From: Spartinivicinus marinus
GTDB taxonomy: Bacteria > Pseudomonadota > Gammaproteobacteria > Pseudomonadales > Zooshikellaceae
Length of the DNA: 64,000 nt
Direction of reading: 5' to 3'
NCBI RefSeq assembly: GCF_026309355.1
Contig: NZ_JAPJZK010000001.1
Location: 1,054,001 to 1,118,000, forward strand
Part shown: positions 22,302-32,324 of the stretch, one piece after another
How positions within the stretch are numbered: the first letter of the stretch is position 1
How the letters are laid out: every line of letters begins with the position of its first letter
Translations under genes and position numbers: made by a program
Notes under the pieces: generated by a model
What the model saw: only the letters and a program-made list of their open reading frames with translations
What the model was told of the DNA's origin: nothing
Database searches by the model: none

Positions 22302-23909
22302 ATGAACAATAAGACTTCAACTGGGCCACCAGCCAACCTTAATCTTAGAGTGTTGCGTATATATAACCTTTATCGCACCTTTTTAGGGCTGGTACTTACC
22401 CTTAGTGCATTCAGCCCCATCAATACGGTACTGTTTAACCCTACTAATTTGAAGTCACTACAGCTATTCGCTGTTGTTTACTTATTCATTAATATCATTG
22501 TTCTCATCAGCATACATCACTCGACGTCTTCACCTGTCACTTTTTGTATCTGCTGCACAGATATTTTGCTATTAAGCTTGCTACTTTCATTGCAGACGTC
22601 AAAAAACTTGGCTTTTGGTAATTTAGTTGTCGTATCTGTGGCGGCGGGTAATATTCTTATTCGAGGTAAGCTAGGCCTGTTACTTGCTGCTATTGCCTCA
22701 CTTTGTATTGTTGTAATTACTTTATTTCGCAGCACTCAATTAACTATTGGTTTACAAACCCATATTAGTAGTGGTTTATTAGGTATTATTTATTTTGCTA
22801 CTGCTTTTTTTATCCAAAGCTTATCCGAACGATTAAGTCGCAGTGAAGCACTTGCAGAACAACGCCGAACAGAATTTTTTAACTTACAAAAACTCAATCA
22901 GGTTATCATTCAACGAATGCGTACAGGCATTCTTGTAATCAGTCATGATCAATTATTGGTAATGATGAATGAAGCCGCCAAATTATTACTTAACAGTACA
23001 GATTATCCCAAAACACTAGAGCAGGCATCACCACAACTCAAACAAGCACTCACACTATGGCAAAACAATCCTAGAGCTCACATTGAACCGTTTCAAGCAA
23101 CCTCCGCAAGTCCAAAGGTAAAAGCAAGCTTCACTCGACTTCCCGTTAGTGGCCACATTAATACATTAGTATTTTTAGATGATATATCATTGCTTACCCA
23201 GCAAGCCCAACAGCTTAAACTAGCCTCTTTGGGCCGCCTTACTGCCAGTATTGCTCACGAAATCAGAAACCCTCTAGGTGCCATTAGTCATGCCGCACAA
23301 TTACTTAACGAGTCACCGGATATTACCTCCGCTGATATTCGTCTGATTGAGATCATCCAAAACCACTCTAAACGAGTGAATAATATTATTGAAAATATTT
23401 TACAAGTGGCTAAGCGCAAACAAACGCAGCCAGAAACATTTTTACTTGAGCCTTGGTTAAAAAAACATTTAAATGAAGAACACTTTACCAATATTCAGTC
23501 TCCAGTATTTGATATTCAAAACAACAGTACACCTATCGAAGTGGTATTTGACCCCCACCAATTAAGTCAGATAGTCACCAACCTTTGCCAAAATGGCCTA
23601 CGCTATAGCTACCTAACCTGTGGTGAAGCCTATATAAAAATCATTACTCATATTAAATCCGATACAGGACAACCTTGTGTGGATATTATTGATAAAGGGC
23701 CAGGTATCCAAAATGGTCTGGCAGAACAAGTTTTTGAGCCTTTTTATACAACTGAAACCACAGGTACAGGATTAGGACTATATATCTCAAGGGAATTATG
23801 TGAAGCCAACCAAGCCAGCCTAGACTTAATCAAAAGGAGTCAGGGTGGGTGTTGCTTTAGAATCACTTTTGCCCATCCGCAACGAAATCAAAGTTATTTA
23901 GAGCATTAA
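22302..23909 (+). CDS. pilS: Type IV pilus sensor histidine kinase PilS
   Basis: 535 residues: six membrane helices in about residues 25-185, a linker/PAS-like segment, then a kinase core. The phosphorylated histidine is H319 in SIAHEIRNPLG; the ATP-binding boxes DKGPGI and TGTGLGLYI follow. PilS detects pilin in the inner membrane and controls phosphorylation of PilR, which is encoded 27 bases downstream. The position next to the minor-pilin cluster supports this assignment. Confidence 0.95.
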   Translation: MNNKTSTGPPANLNLRVLRIYNLYRTFLGLVLTLSAFSPINTVLFNPTNLKSLQLFAVVYLFINIIVLISIHHSTSSPVTFCICCTDILLLSLLLSLQTSKNLAFGNLVVVSVAAGNILIRGKLGLLLAAIASLCIVVITLFRSTQLTIGLQTHISSGLLGIIYFATAFFIQSLSERLSRSEALAEQRRTEFFNLQKLNQVIIQRMRTGILVISHDQLLVMMNEAAKLLLNSTDYPKTLEQASPQLKQALTLWQNNPRAHIEPFQATSASPKVKASFTRLPVSGHINTLVFLDDISLLTQQAQQLKLASLGRLTASIAHEIRNPLGAISHAAQLLNESPDITSADIRLIEIIQNHSKRVNNIIENILQVAKRKQTQPETFLLEPWLKKHLNEEHFTNIQSPVFDIQNNSTPIEVVFDPHQLSQIVTNLCQNGLRYSYLTCGEAYIKIITHIKSDTGQPCVDIIDKGPGIQNGLAEQVFEPFYTTETTGTGLGLYISRELCEANQASLDLIKRSQGGCCFRITFAHPQRNQSYLEH

Positions 23910-23936
23910 TTTGGTAAGAATAAGGTAATATTACCC

Positions 23937-25292
23937 ATGGCAAATCCCTTGGCATTAATAGTTGATGATGAGCCTGATATTAGGGAACTACTGGAAATCA
24001 CTCTAGGAAGAATGAAAATTGATACAGAGTCTGCTGACAGCCTCGACCAGGCATACCAGCACTTAAACCATAAAACATTTGATCTCTGTTTAACCGATAT
24101 GAACCTGCCTGATGGTAACGGCATCGACCTAGTAAAATATATTCAACAAAAATACAGTAAAACACCTGTCGCAATGATTACAGCCTACGGCAACATGGAT
24201 ACAGCCATTACCGCATTAAAAGCTGGCGCATTTGATTTTGTATCGAAACCAGTCGACTTACAACGACTGCGTGATTTGGTCAGCTCAGCATTAAAACTTA
24301 ACAAACCCCATCACGATACCAAGAAAACAACCAGTGAAATCAAACTGCTAGGAGAATCTAAAGCCATTAAACAATTACGTAAGCAAGTAATAAAACTAGC
24401 CAGAAGCCAAGCCCCTGTTTATATCAGTGGTGAATCAGGCAGCGGCAAAGAGCTAGTAGCCAGACTCATTCATGATGAAGGCCCACGAGTAGATGCGCCT
24501 TTTATCCCCGTTAATTGTGGTGCAATCCCCACAGAGCTAATGGAAAGTGAGTTTTTTGGTCATAAAAAAGGAAGCTTTACCGGGGCCGTAAATGATAAGC
24601 CAGGTTTATTTCAAGCGGCAGATAATGGTACATTATTTTTAGATGAAGTCGCAGATTTACCAATGTCGATGCAAGTAAAACTACTAAGGGCAATTCAAGA
24701 AAAATCCATCCGTCCAGTAGGCACCGAAACCGAAATTAAAGTAGATGTTCGAATCCTTAGCGCCACCCATAAAGACCTGAGTCAGCTGGTCAATGAAGGG
24801 AGTTTCCGCCAGGACTTGTTTTATCGGATTAATGTTATCGAATTAAAAGTTCCTCCATTAAGAGATCGTTCTGAAGATATACCTTTACTCTCAGAACACT
24901 TTTTGCAAAAAATTGCCAACAGCTGTGACCTTGATCCACCAAAACTCTCAAATGAAGCCTTAACTACATTAAAAAACTATCCTTTTCCAGGCAATGTCAG
25001 AGAGTTAGAAAATACTCTCGAAAGAGCATTTACCCTTTGTGAAGAGGATTTAATTAAAAAAGATGATCTAAGATTAAGCGACATTGACTCTAATAGTCTA
25101 TTGACTATACAAGATAAATCACTACCAGTTGAAGGGGTTAGTTCATTGGAAGACTATTTAGAAGATCTAGAGCGCAAAGCTATTGTTCAGGCCTTAGAAG
25201 AAACTCGCTGGAATAAAACAGCTGCAGCAAAAAAACTTGGCATTACTTTTCGCGCACTTCGTTATCGATTAAAAAAACTTGATTTAGAATAA
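23937..25292 (+). CDS. pilR: Type IV pilus sigma-54-dependent response regulator PilR
   Basis: An NtrC-type regulator of 451 residues. The receiver domain carries the phospho-acceptor D54 (LTDMNLPDG). The AAA+ domain has Walker A GESGSGKE and a sigma-54 contact loop reading GSFTGA, a common variant of GAFTGA. A Fis-type helix-turn-helix is at the C-terminus (KTAAAKKLGITFRALRYRL). PilR activates the major pilin gene, which is not in this window. I found no sigma-54 promoter before fimT. Confidence 0.96.
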   Translation: MANPLALIVDDEPDIRELLEITLGRMKIDTESADSLDQAYQHLNHKTFDLCLTDMNLPDGNGIDLVKYIQQKYSKTPVAMITAYGNMDTAITALKAGAFDFVSKPVDLQRLRDLVSSALKLNKPHHDTKKTTSEIKLLGESKAIKQLRKQVIKLARSQAPVYISGESGSGKELVARLIHDEGPRVDAPFIPVNCGAIPTELMESEFFGHKKGSFTGAVNDKPGLFQAADNGTLFLDEVADLPMSMQVKLLRAIQEKSIRPVGTETEIKVDVRILSATHKDLSQLVNEGSFRQDLFYRINVIELKVPPLRDRSEDIPLLSEHFLQKIANSCDLDPPKLSNEALTTLKNYPFPGNVRELENTLERAFTLCEEDLIKKDDLRLSDIDSNSLLTIQDKSLPVEGVSSLEDYLEDLERKAIVQALEETRWNKTAAAKKLGITFRALRYRLKKLDLE

Positions 25293-25575
25293 AATCCACA
25301 GCTTCCAAACTCAATTTTTATTAATTAGCCATTTAAAATACCACATCACTCATCAAGCATTTTTTACTTTTAATCTACCATTCAACACATCGTACTTATC
25401 AACACACCTACTTCTTTTTAGCAAAATCAAAACCCACAATAATAAGCAATTAACATTTTCATTTAAAACCCTCTCTTTCGAGCAATACAAAAATAATTCT
25501 GTTCAGTGGTTAACAACATAGCTTTCTAAGAATCCTTACACTGCAAAAAAATCAACAGCACTAATAGGGACTCTA

Positions 25576-26148
25576 ATGAACAAATATAAGGATTTATATC
25601 AAGCAAATTCAGCAGGTTTCACATTAATTGAATTACTTACAACTATTACAGTTTTTTCGCTGATAATCAGCATTGGCATTCCAGCATTGAGTTCAATGAT
25701 TCATAACTATCAAGAACGCACCACAATGCTGCAACTGCATAGCGCTATTCATCTAACTCGCGACTATGCCATTACTCAACAAACCTTTGTAGCTATTTGC
25801 CCAAGTAAAGGCGAACAATGTTTACCTCACTGGCAAACTGAAGAGCTAATGATCTTTACAGACCCAAATAAAAACGGCCAATTAGATAATGACGAGAAAT
25901 TATTAAAAATCATACATATTAATATCAATGGCTATATTAATGCTCGCCTATCATCACGAAGGCAGTATTTGCGGTATCACCCAGAAGGACTATCCCGCCC
26001 TATTTTTGGCCGCATTACTTTATGTCCTATAAGTCAAGAAAGTTACCCTCCCCGACAATTAATTGTCAATTTTGTTGGCAGAGTTCGCCACAACACCCCA
26101 CCTCGTCAAAGTCGTGACGCCGAAAAAATACTAAACGAGAACTGTTAG
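25576..26148 (+). CDS. fimT: Type IV minor pilin FimT
   Basis: 190 residues with a class III leader cut at G14|F15 (AGFTLIELL), Glu at mature position 5, then a hydrophobic helix. FimT-type pilins carry a GspH-like fold and in other bacteria take part in DNA uptake. It starts the minor-pilin run 283 bases after pilR; the gap is AT-rich and I see no clear promoter. A second GspH-family gene, fimU, follows after 121 bases. Confidence 0.85.
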   Translation: MNKYKDLYQANSAGFTLIELLTTITVFSLIISIGIPALSSMIHNYQERTTMLQLHSAIHLTRDYAITQQTFVAICPSKGEQCLPHWQTEELMIFTDPNKNGQLDNDEKLLKIIHININGYINARLSSRRQYLRYHPEGLSRPIFGRITLCPISQESYPPRQLIVNFVGRVRHNTPPRQSRDAEKILNENC

Positions 26149-26269
26149 TAGTTTTTTTCAGCTAAATAACCAGTTAGGTTACAAAATATCCTGCTTATCG
26201 GTTGATCAGTGACTATATTAAGCCTGTATGGAGAATGCGTGATAAGTTTATTACAGGAGGCCACGCATC

Positions 26270-26848
26270 ATGCAGCGCACTCAAGGTTTTACACTGATCG
26301 AGTTGTTGATAGTAATCTCTATAGTTGGTTTTATTGCCGCTTTTAGTATTCCGTGGTTTGGAAATTTTATACAGGATTATCGGGTCTTTTCTGAGACAAA
26401 TCAATTGGTTAACAGTCTTAGTTTGGCTAAAAGTGAGGCGATTAAAAGAAGCACTGAAGTAAGCTTAGAATTCACCAGAAACACTAATGCAGGCTCTCTC
26501 AATGACTGGCGATATAACTGGTCAATTTATTTAGATGCAAACTCAAACAATACCCTAGATACAGGCGAATCGATCATTAAAGAAGGTCGAGGTGATCTTG
26601 AACTTTCAATAGCGGGTAATCTTACCACTAATGCAGGCAATTTTCGTTTTAACGCAAAAGGTTTAATCACTGCATCTAACATCCCCCAGGATACCAACGG
26701 AAACTTCATACTAAGAGTCTGCGATAAACGTAGAGATGGCACTGCTTTTGAGTTAAACCGAATTGGTAGAGCAGAAAAGACTAAGCACAGTAGCAAAAAT
26801 AGTCCTGCTAACCCTATTCCAGCAAACCAATGCAACTACAGACTTTAA
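26270..26848 (+). CDS. fimU: Type IV minor pilin FimU
   Basis: 192 residues with the shortest leader of the set (cut at G6|F7, QGFTLIELL) and a GspH-like domain. FimU links the PilVWX priming complex to the pilus shaft. A strong AGGAGG ribosome site is nine bases before the ATG. FimT and FimU are similar in type; I order them by Pseudomonas synteny (fimT then fimU), so the names could be swapped. Confidence 0.82.
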   Translation: MQRTQGFTLIELLIVISIVGFIAAFSIPWFGNFIQDYRVFSETNQLVNSLSLAKSEAIKRSTEVSLEFTRNTNAGSLNDWRYNWSIYLDANSNNTLDTGESIIKEGRGDLELSIAGNLTTNAGNFRFNAKGLITASNIPQDTNGNFILRVCDKRRDGTAFELNRIGRAEKTKHSSKNSPANPIPANQCNYRL

Positions 26849-26868
26849 ATAATTACCTGGAATCAAAG

Positions 26869-27435
26869 ATGAAATATCAAGCAATAAATAAACAACAAGG
26901 AATTGGTTTAATTGAAGTTTTAATTACTATTCTGGTGATAGCAATTGGTTTGCTTGGTTTAGCAGGTATGCAAGCACAATCAATGAAAAGCACCTATCAG
27001 TCAGGCCAACGCTCACAAGCTATTTGGATGGCACAAGAACTTGCAGAGAGAATGAGAGCAAATCCAAGTGCTGTCAGTAATCAACACTATTTAAATGCTA
27101 TTAATACTGTTAGAGCTGAGATCTCTGCCAACCCAGGCTCAGACAAACCCTGCTCCACTCCAAGTAAAGCTTGTGACGCAACAAATACTTGCAACGATGA
27201 ACAGTTAGCAAGATATGATGCTTGGGATCTTTTTTGTGCAGATGCAAGTACCACTCCACTGCCTAGAGTTAATCCCTACCTAGTATGTACACCTACAAGT
27301 TGTGCTGACGGATCAGACATACACATTACCTTAGAGTGGGAGGAAGCACAAACAAGCTTTCAAAGAACAACCAAAACGACTGGAAGCGGTAGTGATAATC
27401 CAACAGTTGAATTAATAATTAGATTAGAAGGTTAA
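26869..27435 (+). CDS. pilV: Type IV minor pilin PilV
   Basis: I take the ATG at 26869 (188 residues) because it leaves an 11-residue leader, cut in QQG|IGLIEVL. An in-frame ATG at 26830, overlapping the end of fimU, would give an unusually long leader. PilV is part of the minor pilin complex at the pilus tip. There are six cysteines in residues about 105-155, suggesting disulfides outside the membrane. It ends two bases before pilW. Confidence 0.85.
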   Translation: MKYQAINKQQGIGLIEVLITILVIAIGLLGLAGMQAQSMKSTYQSGQRSQAIWMAQELAERMRANPSAVSNQHYLNAINTVRAEISANPGSDKPCSTPSKACDATNTCNDEQLARYDAWDLFCADASTTPLPRVNPYLVCTPTSCADGSDIHITLEWEEAQTSFQRTTKTTGSGSDNPTVELIIRLEG

Positions 27436-27437
27436 CC

Positions 27438-28232
27438 ATGCATTTTTATAAACAACAAGGGATGTCACTAGTTGAGTTGATGATCGCACTAGTATTAGGC
27501 TTACTATTAATCGCTGGTATCTTACAACTTTTTTTAGGAGTCACCCAAACATTTCGCCAAAATGAAACTTTATCTAGAATTCAAGAAAATGGAAGGTTTT
27601 CCTTAGACTTTATTGCACAAGATATTAGGTCTGCAGGTTACCAAGAACCAGGTAAGCGTGATGCTATTCCATTTTTTCTTAAAGATTGTTTAAAACCTGG
27701 TTCAACAACAGCAAACTTAGCAAACTGTACAAATGATCTATTAGCAGTAGAAGGAAATGATCCTGCTAATAATAGCTCGGATAGATTATCTGTATTTTTT
27801 GAGCCTACTGATCAATTAGATTGTGCTGGAGCAGATATTAGAGACCCATCGAATACATCAGCCAATCAAACCATTGTAAATATTTACTTTATAGATGGTG
27901 ATGACCTTTCCTGTAGTAGTTACAGCCCATCACGAGAAGTCAAAATCACAAATAATCAGGCACTATTGAGCGGAGTTCAAAGTATGCAAGTGCTATATGG
28001 TGTTCGAGATAACGATGACAAAACTCAATACTTAAGTGCAGACAAAGTTGGTTCAGGCATGTGGCAAAATATACGAACAGTTAAAATTGGAGTATTAGTC
28101 AATTCAGGAGAGGAAAAACCTGCTGTAGGGCCAAAAAATACATATAAAGTACTCGGCCAAGAAATCAAACTCAACGGAGGTACACAACGACACATCTATA
28201 CTACCACCGTTCGAATTAATAATTCTATTTAA
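27438..28232 (+). CDS. pilW: Type IV minor pilin PilW
   Basis: 264 residues with leader cut QQG|MSLVELM at G8, the typical PilW size and context. PilW belongs to the PilVWX-PilY1 initiation complex. It starts two bases after the pilV stop, indicating translational coupling, and precedes pilX by 11 bases with an AAGGA ribosome site. Confidence 0.9.
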   Translation: MHFYKQQGMSLVELMIALVLGLLLIAGILQLFLGVTQTFRQNETLSRIQENGRFSLDFIAQDIRSAGYQEPGKRDAIPFFLKDCLKPGSTTANLANCTNDLLAVEGNDPANNSSDRLSVFFEPTDQLDCAGADIRDPSNTSANQTIVNIYFIDGDDLSCSSYSPSREVKITNNQALLSGVQSMQVLYGVRDNDDKTQYLSADKVGSGMWQNIRTVKIGVLVNSGEEKPAVGPKNTYKVLGQEIKLNGGTQRHIYTTTVRINNSI

Positions 28233-28243
28233 AAGGAATTAAT

Positions 28244-28822
28244 ATGAAAATTAATACTCAACAAGGCTCATCTTTAATTGTAAGCCTAGTGTTATTAACA
28301 ATATTTACTATCATTGGCTTAGCAGCTATTTCAACCTCATCTCTTGAAGAAACCATGACTGGAAATACCCAGCGACAGCTAGAAAACTTTCAAGTGGCAT
28401 TAAGTGAGTTAGATTCACAAATTGTTCGATTACTTGGTGATGCAACAGATAAAGACCTTGTCAAAGCAATAGACAAAGCTAATGCCAATAAAACAGGAAC
28501 GAAAGAGCAAAAGACATATAAGTTTACTGATGCCAGTCAGTACGACCCAAAAAATAAAACTGTCTACGAAAATCAGAGAGGTATACACATAAACTCTAGT
28601 GTTCTTTATAACTACAAAACTGCATCAATTGGACCATCTAAAAAGTTTACAAGCTCTGCTGATATAAAAGAAGGATATGTTTTGTATCACTTTGATCTAA
28701 ACTCTAATTCCGAAATGGGTGACGCCCCTGGAACAACTGATAGAAATATAATTGCCGCATCCAGGCAAACCTACGGTTTTAGTTATAAAAATAAAAACCA
28801 AAACATAATTGTCGAGGATTAA
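28244..28822 (+). CDS. pilX: Type IV minor pilin PilX
   Basis: 192 residues with leader cut QQG|SSLIVSLV at G8. Mature position 5 is Val rather than Glu, as in other PilX/GspK-type pilins, which sit at the very tip and need no Glu5 to join a preceding subunit. The early ETMTGN motif (EETMTGNTQ) is also typical of PilX. Coding strand and spacing show one fimU-pilY1 operon. Confidence 0.88.
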   Translation: MKINTQQGSSLIVSLVLLTIFTIIGLAAISTSSLEETMTGNTQRQLENFQVALSELDSQIVRLLGDATDKDLVKAIDKANANKTGTKEQKTYKFTDASQYDPKNKTVYENQRGIHINSSVLYNYKTASIGPSKKFTSSADIKEGYVLYHFDLNSNSEMGDAPGTTDRNIIAASRQTYGFSYKNKNQNIIVED

Positions 28823-28830
28823 AAAAAAAA

Positions 28831-29142
28831 ATGAAAAAAACAATACTAACTTACTCACTATTTTTATTACTTATTCCCTCAATAGCATTAAGCGATGAAG
28901 TTTCAATTGAAGCATCGATCATAAAATTCTATTTTGGTTCAAAGGGAAAACATGTTACTACAGAAGTTTATGCCTGCAAAGAATGTCCTCCTATAGTTCT
29001 TAAAGTACATAAAAAAAAATCTATCTACTTAAATGGTAAAAAAGTAACTCCAGAAAAGCTATTTTCATTGGAGTTTAAAGGTGGTGTGGTTTCATACTCC
29101 GACACAACCAATGAAATAGTAGAAGTAACCACCTCAAACTAG
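28831..29142 (+). CDS. Small secreted protein of unknown function between pilX and pilY1
   Basis: 103 residues with a Sec signal peptide (about 1-21, cut after SIALS) and a short beta-rich domain with a Cys-x-x-Cys (ACKEC). I do not recognise the family. In Pseudomonas the small pilY2 and the minor pilin pilE come after pilY1; here this gene sits before pilY1 and neither follows it. It might help assemble or fold PilY1 or a minor pilin. A 12-base A run directly before the ATG could be prone to slippage. Confidence 0.7.
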   Translation: MKKTILTYSLFLLLIPSIALSDEVSIEASIIKFYFGSKGKHVTTEVYACKECPPIVLKVHKKKSIYLNGKKVTPEKLFSLEFKGGVVSYSDTTNEIVEVTTSN

Positions 29143-29164
29143 TTTTTTATCGAGGAAATAATTC

Positions 29165-32100
29165 GTGACTAAGTTATATCGTTATTTTATTTCATGCACT
29201 TTATTTTCAACTACTTTATTTACAAGCCTCTTCTTAAAGGCAGATGATACTGAAGTATTCTTCACTAAAAATGAAGATCCTAATATTTTACTTATTTTAG
29301 ACTCTTCAGGAAGCATGAGCACACAATTCAATGGTGGAGTAGTTGAAGTTAAATCAAACTATAGAAGTAACTACAACCTAGGAAAATTTGCCACTAGCGA
29401 TCGCCCTACTAACCAGGTTGACCAAACTAGTTATAATGTCAATGGGTCAAACCGAAGACTTATAAACAGATTAGGCGTTAATAGAACACGCACTCGAAGC
29501 CAAATCATAAAAGACGCAGCAGCAGACCTAGTTGCAAATAAAAGTGATATATACCTTGCTATTCGTACTTTCAACGGAGTTGTTCAGAATTTTATCCATT
29601 TAGATAAAAATACTCCCGACTCAACTAGACAGAATATAATTAATAAAATATACGGAATACCTGCTAATGGTGGCACGCCACTATCTGATACCTTGTATCA
29701 AGCATATCAACATTTCGTTGGAGGTAGCTCCCCTTTTAAAGCCTGCCAAACAAATAGCATTGTCTATTTTACAGATGGAGAACCATCTACAGATCAAACA
29801 TATGATAGACAAATTAAAACCTTAATTTCTAAAAGTAAATTACCAGTTAGTACTGATTTTCCTGCAAGCTTCTCTCTCTCATCCAAACCTACTGGCACAC
29901 CTTCAGATCCAAAACTATTGGCGCTATCTAAAAGCTGTCACGGACCAAAAAGTGGTACTAATTGCCTTGATGAACTTGCATGGTATCTAGGTGATACTGA
30001 TTTAAATACTAGGCTTGCAGGGGATCACAATATAGCTGTTCATACAATAGGAGGCTTTGGTTTAAACTATAGTAATAGCCAATTAATAATCAGTGCAGCT
30101 GCAAGGAGCGGTGGAACCTTCAGTTCTGCAAATACACCAGCACAAATCAAAAAAGCACTAGAAAGTGCTGTAGGAAAAGCTCCTCCAGGGGGCAGTACTC
30201 TTGCTCCACCCTCTGTGCCTGTCAGTTCATTTAATGTGCTTTCTTTAACTAAGGATCTATATTATCCGCTATTCAAGCCTGAAGTCGGGCCTCATTGGAT
30301 TGGCAACTTAAAGCACTATAAATTTAATGATATAGGTGAGATTATTGATAAAAATAAAAGCGTTGCTATTAGTAATTCAGGTTTTTTTAAAGATAGCTCT
30401 TTTAGTTTTTGGAGTACGCAAAAAGATGGTCAGGATGTAAGCAAAGGGGGAGCTCTAGATAAATTACCAAATAATCGAATTATGATTACTGATATTATTA
30501 ACCCTAGTAACAGTGTCATCGAAAATAAACCTATCAGTGAGCAAAAGGATTATTCATTGTTTGGAATATCAAGTGCTAACCCTGAAACTGAACGAACAGA
30601 AATTCTAAATTGGGTTAAGTCACGTATCGGCGACCCGCTTCACTCTGGTCTGCAAGTAATCACATACTATAAAGATAATTCTGATGTTAATAATAAAAAA
30701 TTAGATGCAACAGCATTTTTTGGTTCAAATTTAGGATTTTTACATGGATTTAATGTCTCAACTACAGAAGTAACGACTACTACAGGCGGTAAACAAGTAA
30801 CCGAAACAAAGGAAACAAGTGATAGCGGAACAGAACAGTTTGCATATATTCCTAGTGAGTTAATCAAAAACTTAAAAATATATCGTGATAGTGAAGGAAA
30901 AACCCCTACTCAATTTACCAAAACATACGGCTTAGATGGACCTATTGATGTGTGGGTTAATGACAAAAACCATGATGGAGACATTTTGACCGGTAGTGGT
31001 GTAAATAGTTCTGCTGATAGCGGCGAGCATGCCTATCTTTATGCAGGTATGCGCCGAGGAGGACGTATTTTATACGCCTTTGATGTTACTAACCGAAGTA
31101 CCCCCAAGCTATTATGGAAGAAAACCCATACCGACTCAGATTATAGTGAGCTTGGATACACTTGGTCTAAGCCCAAAGTGATGAAAATTCGCTGGGGCTC
31201 AAGCACTAAAGTTGTTCTTGTATTTGGTGGTGGTTATGTTGAAAGCGCTACCTCTAGAGATATTAAAAATGATACCAGTGAAAGTACTATGGGGCGTGCT
31301 GTCTACATCGTCGATGCTAAGAATGGCGATGTACTATGGTGGGCCTCTTCTGCAAGCGGTGCCAACCTTTCTCTTTCCAACATGAAATACAGTATTCCTG
31401 GCGAAATCTCTGGGATTGATGTCAATGGAGATGACCTAGTAGACAAACTATTTGCTTCAGATATTGGCGGACAAATTTGGCGCTTTGATATCCCACTAGA
31501 TAAAACCATTAATGTTGATGCCTCATCCATTAAAGGAGGACGCATCGCAAATTTTGGAAGTGCTACAAATGCAACAGATGCAAGACGTTTCTTTGAAATG
31601 CCTGACGTTTCATTTGTACAAGAGCGTGGTCAAGCAACCTATTTTGTAGTAGCTATTGGATCAGGAAACCGAGCGTTTCCAAAGTCTGACAGCAGCATTA
31701 ATGATCGTTTTTATGTTTTTAAAAATTATGATGTTTTTTCTGAACCAAGCAGTTATACCACTATCACATCATCAGACTTATATGATGCAACAAGCAATAC
31801 TATTGGTACCGCTACAGGCACAACAAAACAAAATGCAATCAACGCACTTAATAACAAAAAAGGCTGGTTTATTAACCTAGATGCAGCTAGTGGTGAGAAA
31901 GTATTAAGTCGCTCTACTACCTTTGAAGGGATTTTAATGTTTACTACTTACTCCCCACCATCTAACCTCGGTATTAATACCAGCTCATGTTCCGGTTTTC
32001 CTGCTGACAACAGGTTATATTTGATCAATATTTTGGATGGTACTTCGTTCCTTAATGCTGGTGATGTGCCTGATCCAAATAAACGAGAGACAAATCATAG

Positions 32101-32272
32101 TAGAACTATTGTTAAACTCTCAGCTGGCGGTATCCCTTCAACCCCCTTTGTATATCCTAAGAGCGATACAAAAGGTAAAGGCAAAGTCATTGTTGGCACA
32201 GAGGATGTTATAAAACTACCTATTGGTGAAAAAATAACCAGGACTTTCTGGAGAGATAATAAAAATAATTAA
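29165..32272 (+). CDS. pilY1: Type IV pilus tip adhesin / assembly protein PilY1
   Basis: 1,035 residues starting at GTG 29165 (ribosome site GAGGAA). After a signal peptide comes a von Willebrand A-like domain with the metal motif DSSGS at residues 46-50 and FTDGEPS further on, then a C-terminal beta-propeller typical of PilY1. Two EF-hand-like calcium loops are visible: D600-x-N-x-D-G-D606, and D752-x-N-x-D (DVNGDDLVD), the latter matching the known regulatory site of PilY1. It primes pilus assembly with the minor pilins and acts in adhesion and surface sensing. A terminator follows. Confidence 0.95.
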   Translation: MTKLYRYFISCTLFSTTLFTSLFLKADDTEVFFTKNEDPNILLILDSSGSMSTQFNGGVVEVKSNYRSNYNLGKFATSDRPTNQVDQTSYNVNGSNRRLINRLGVNRTRTRSQIIKDAAADLVANKSDIYLAIRTFNGVVQNFIHLDKNTPDSTRQNIINKIYGIPANGGTPLSDTLYQAYQHFVGGSSPFKACQTNSIVYFTDGEPSTDQTYDRQIKTLISKSKLPVSTDFPASFSLSSKPTGTPSDPKLLALSKSCHGPKSGTNCLDELAWYLGDTDLNTRLAGDHNIAVHTIGGFGLNYSNSQLIISAAARSGGTFSSANTPAQIKKALESAVGKAPPGGSTLAPPSVPVSSFNVLSLTKDLYYPLFKPEVGPHWIGNLKHYKFNDIGEIIDKNKSVAISNSGFFKDSSFSFWSTQKDGQDVSKGGALDKLPNNRIMITDIINPSNSVIENKPISEQKDYSLFGISSANPETERTEILNWVKSRIGDPLHSGLQVITYYKDNSDVNNKKLDATAFFGSNLGFLHGFNVSTTEVTTTTGGKQVTETKETSDSGTEQFAYIPSELIKNLKIYRDSEGKTPTQFTKTYGLDGPIDVWVNDKNHDGDILTGSGVNSSADSGEHAYLYAGMRRGGRILYAFDVTNRSTPKLLWKKTHTDSDYSELGYTWSKPKVMKIRWGSSTKVVLVFGGGYVESATSRDIKNDTSESTMGRAVYIVDAKNGDVLWWASSASGANLSLSNMKYSIPGEISGIDVNGDDLVDKLFASDIGGQIWRFDIPLDKTINVDASSIKGGRIANFGSATNATDARRFFEMPDVSFVQERGQATYFVVAIGSGNRAFPKSDSSINDRFYVFKNYDVFSEPSSYTTITSSDLYDATSNTIGTATGTTKQNAINALNNKKGWFINLDAASGEKVLSRSTTFEGILMFTTYSPPSNLGINTSSCSGFPADNRLYLINILDGTSFLNAGDVPDPNKRETNHSRTIVKLSAGGIPSTPFVYPKSDTKGKGKVIVGTEDVIKLPIGEKITRTFWRDNKNN

Positions 32273-32275
32273 TAT

Positions 32276-32303
32276 AAAAAAGGCAGCTTCCGCTGCCTTT
32301 TTT
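32276..32303. terminator. Bidirectional terminator between pilY1 and ispH
   Basis: Arms GGCAGC and GCTGCC around TTCC, with an A run before and a T run after, between convergent genes. It marks the end of the pilus operon, with no room for a pilE gene. Confidence 0.92.
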
Positions 32304-32324
32304 ATTTCCTCAAACCAAAAATAA

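Noticed and set aside
28820-28850. A-run before the 103-residue gene as a programmed frameshift site
   Set aside because: The run lies between a complete pilX stop and the next ATG, so slippage in it would not fuse the two proteins in a useful way.
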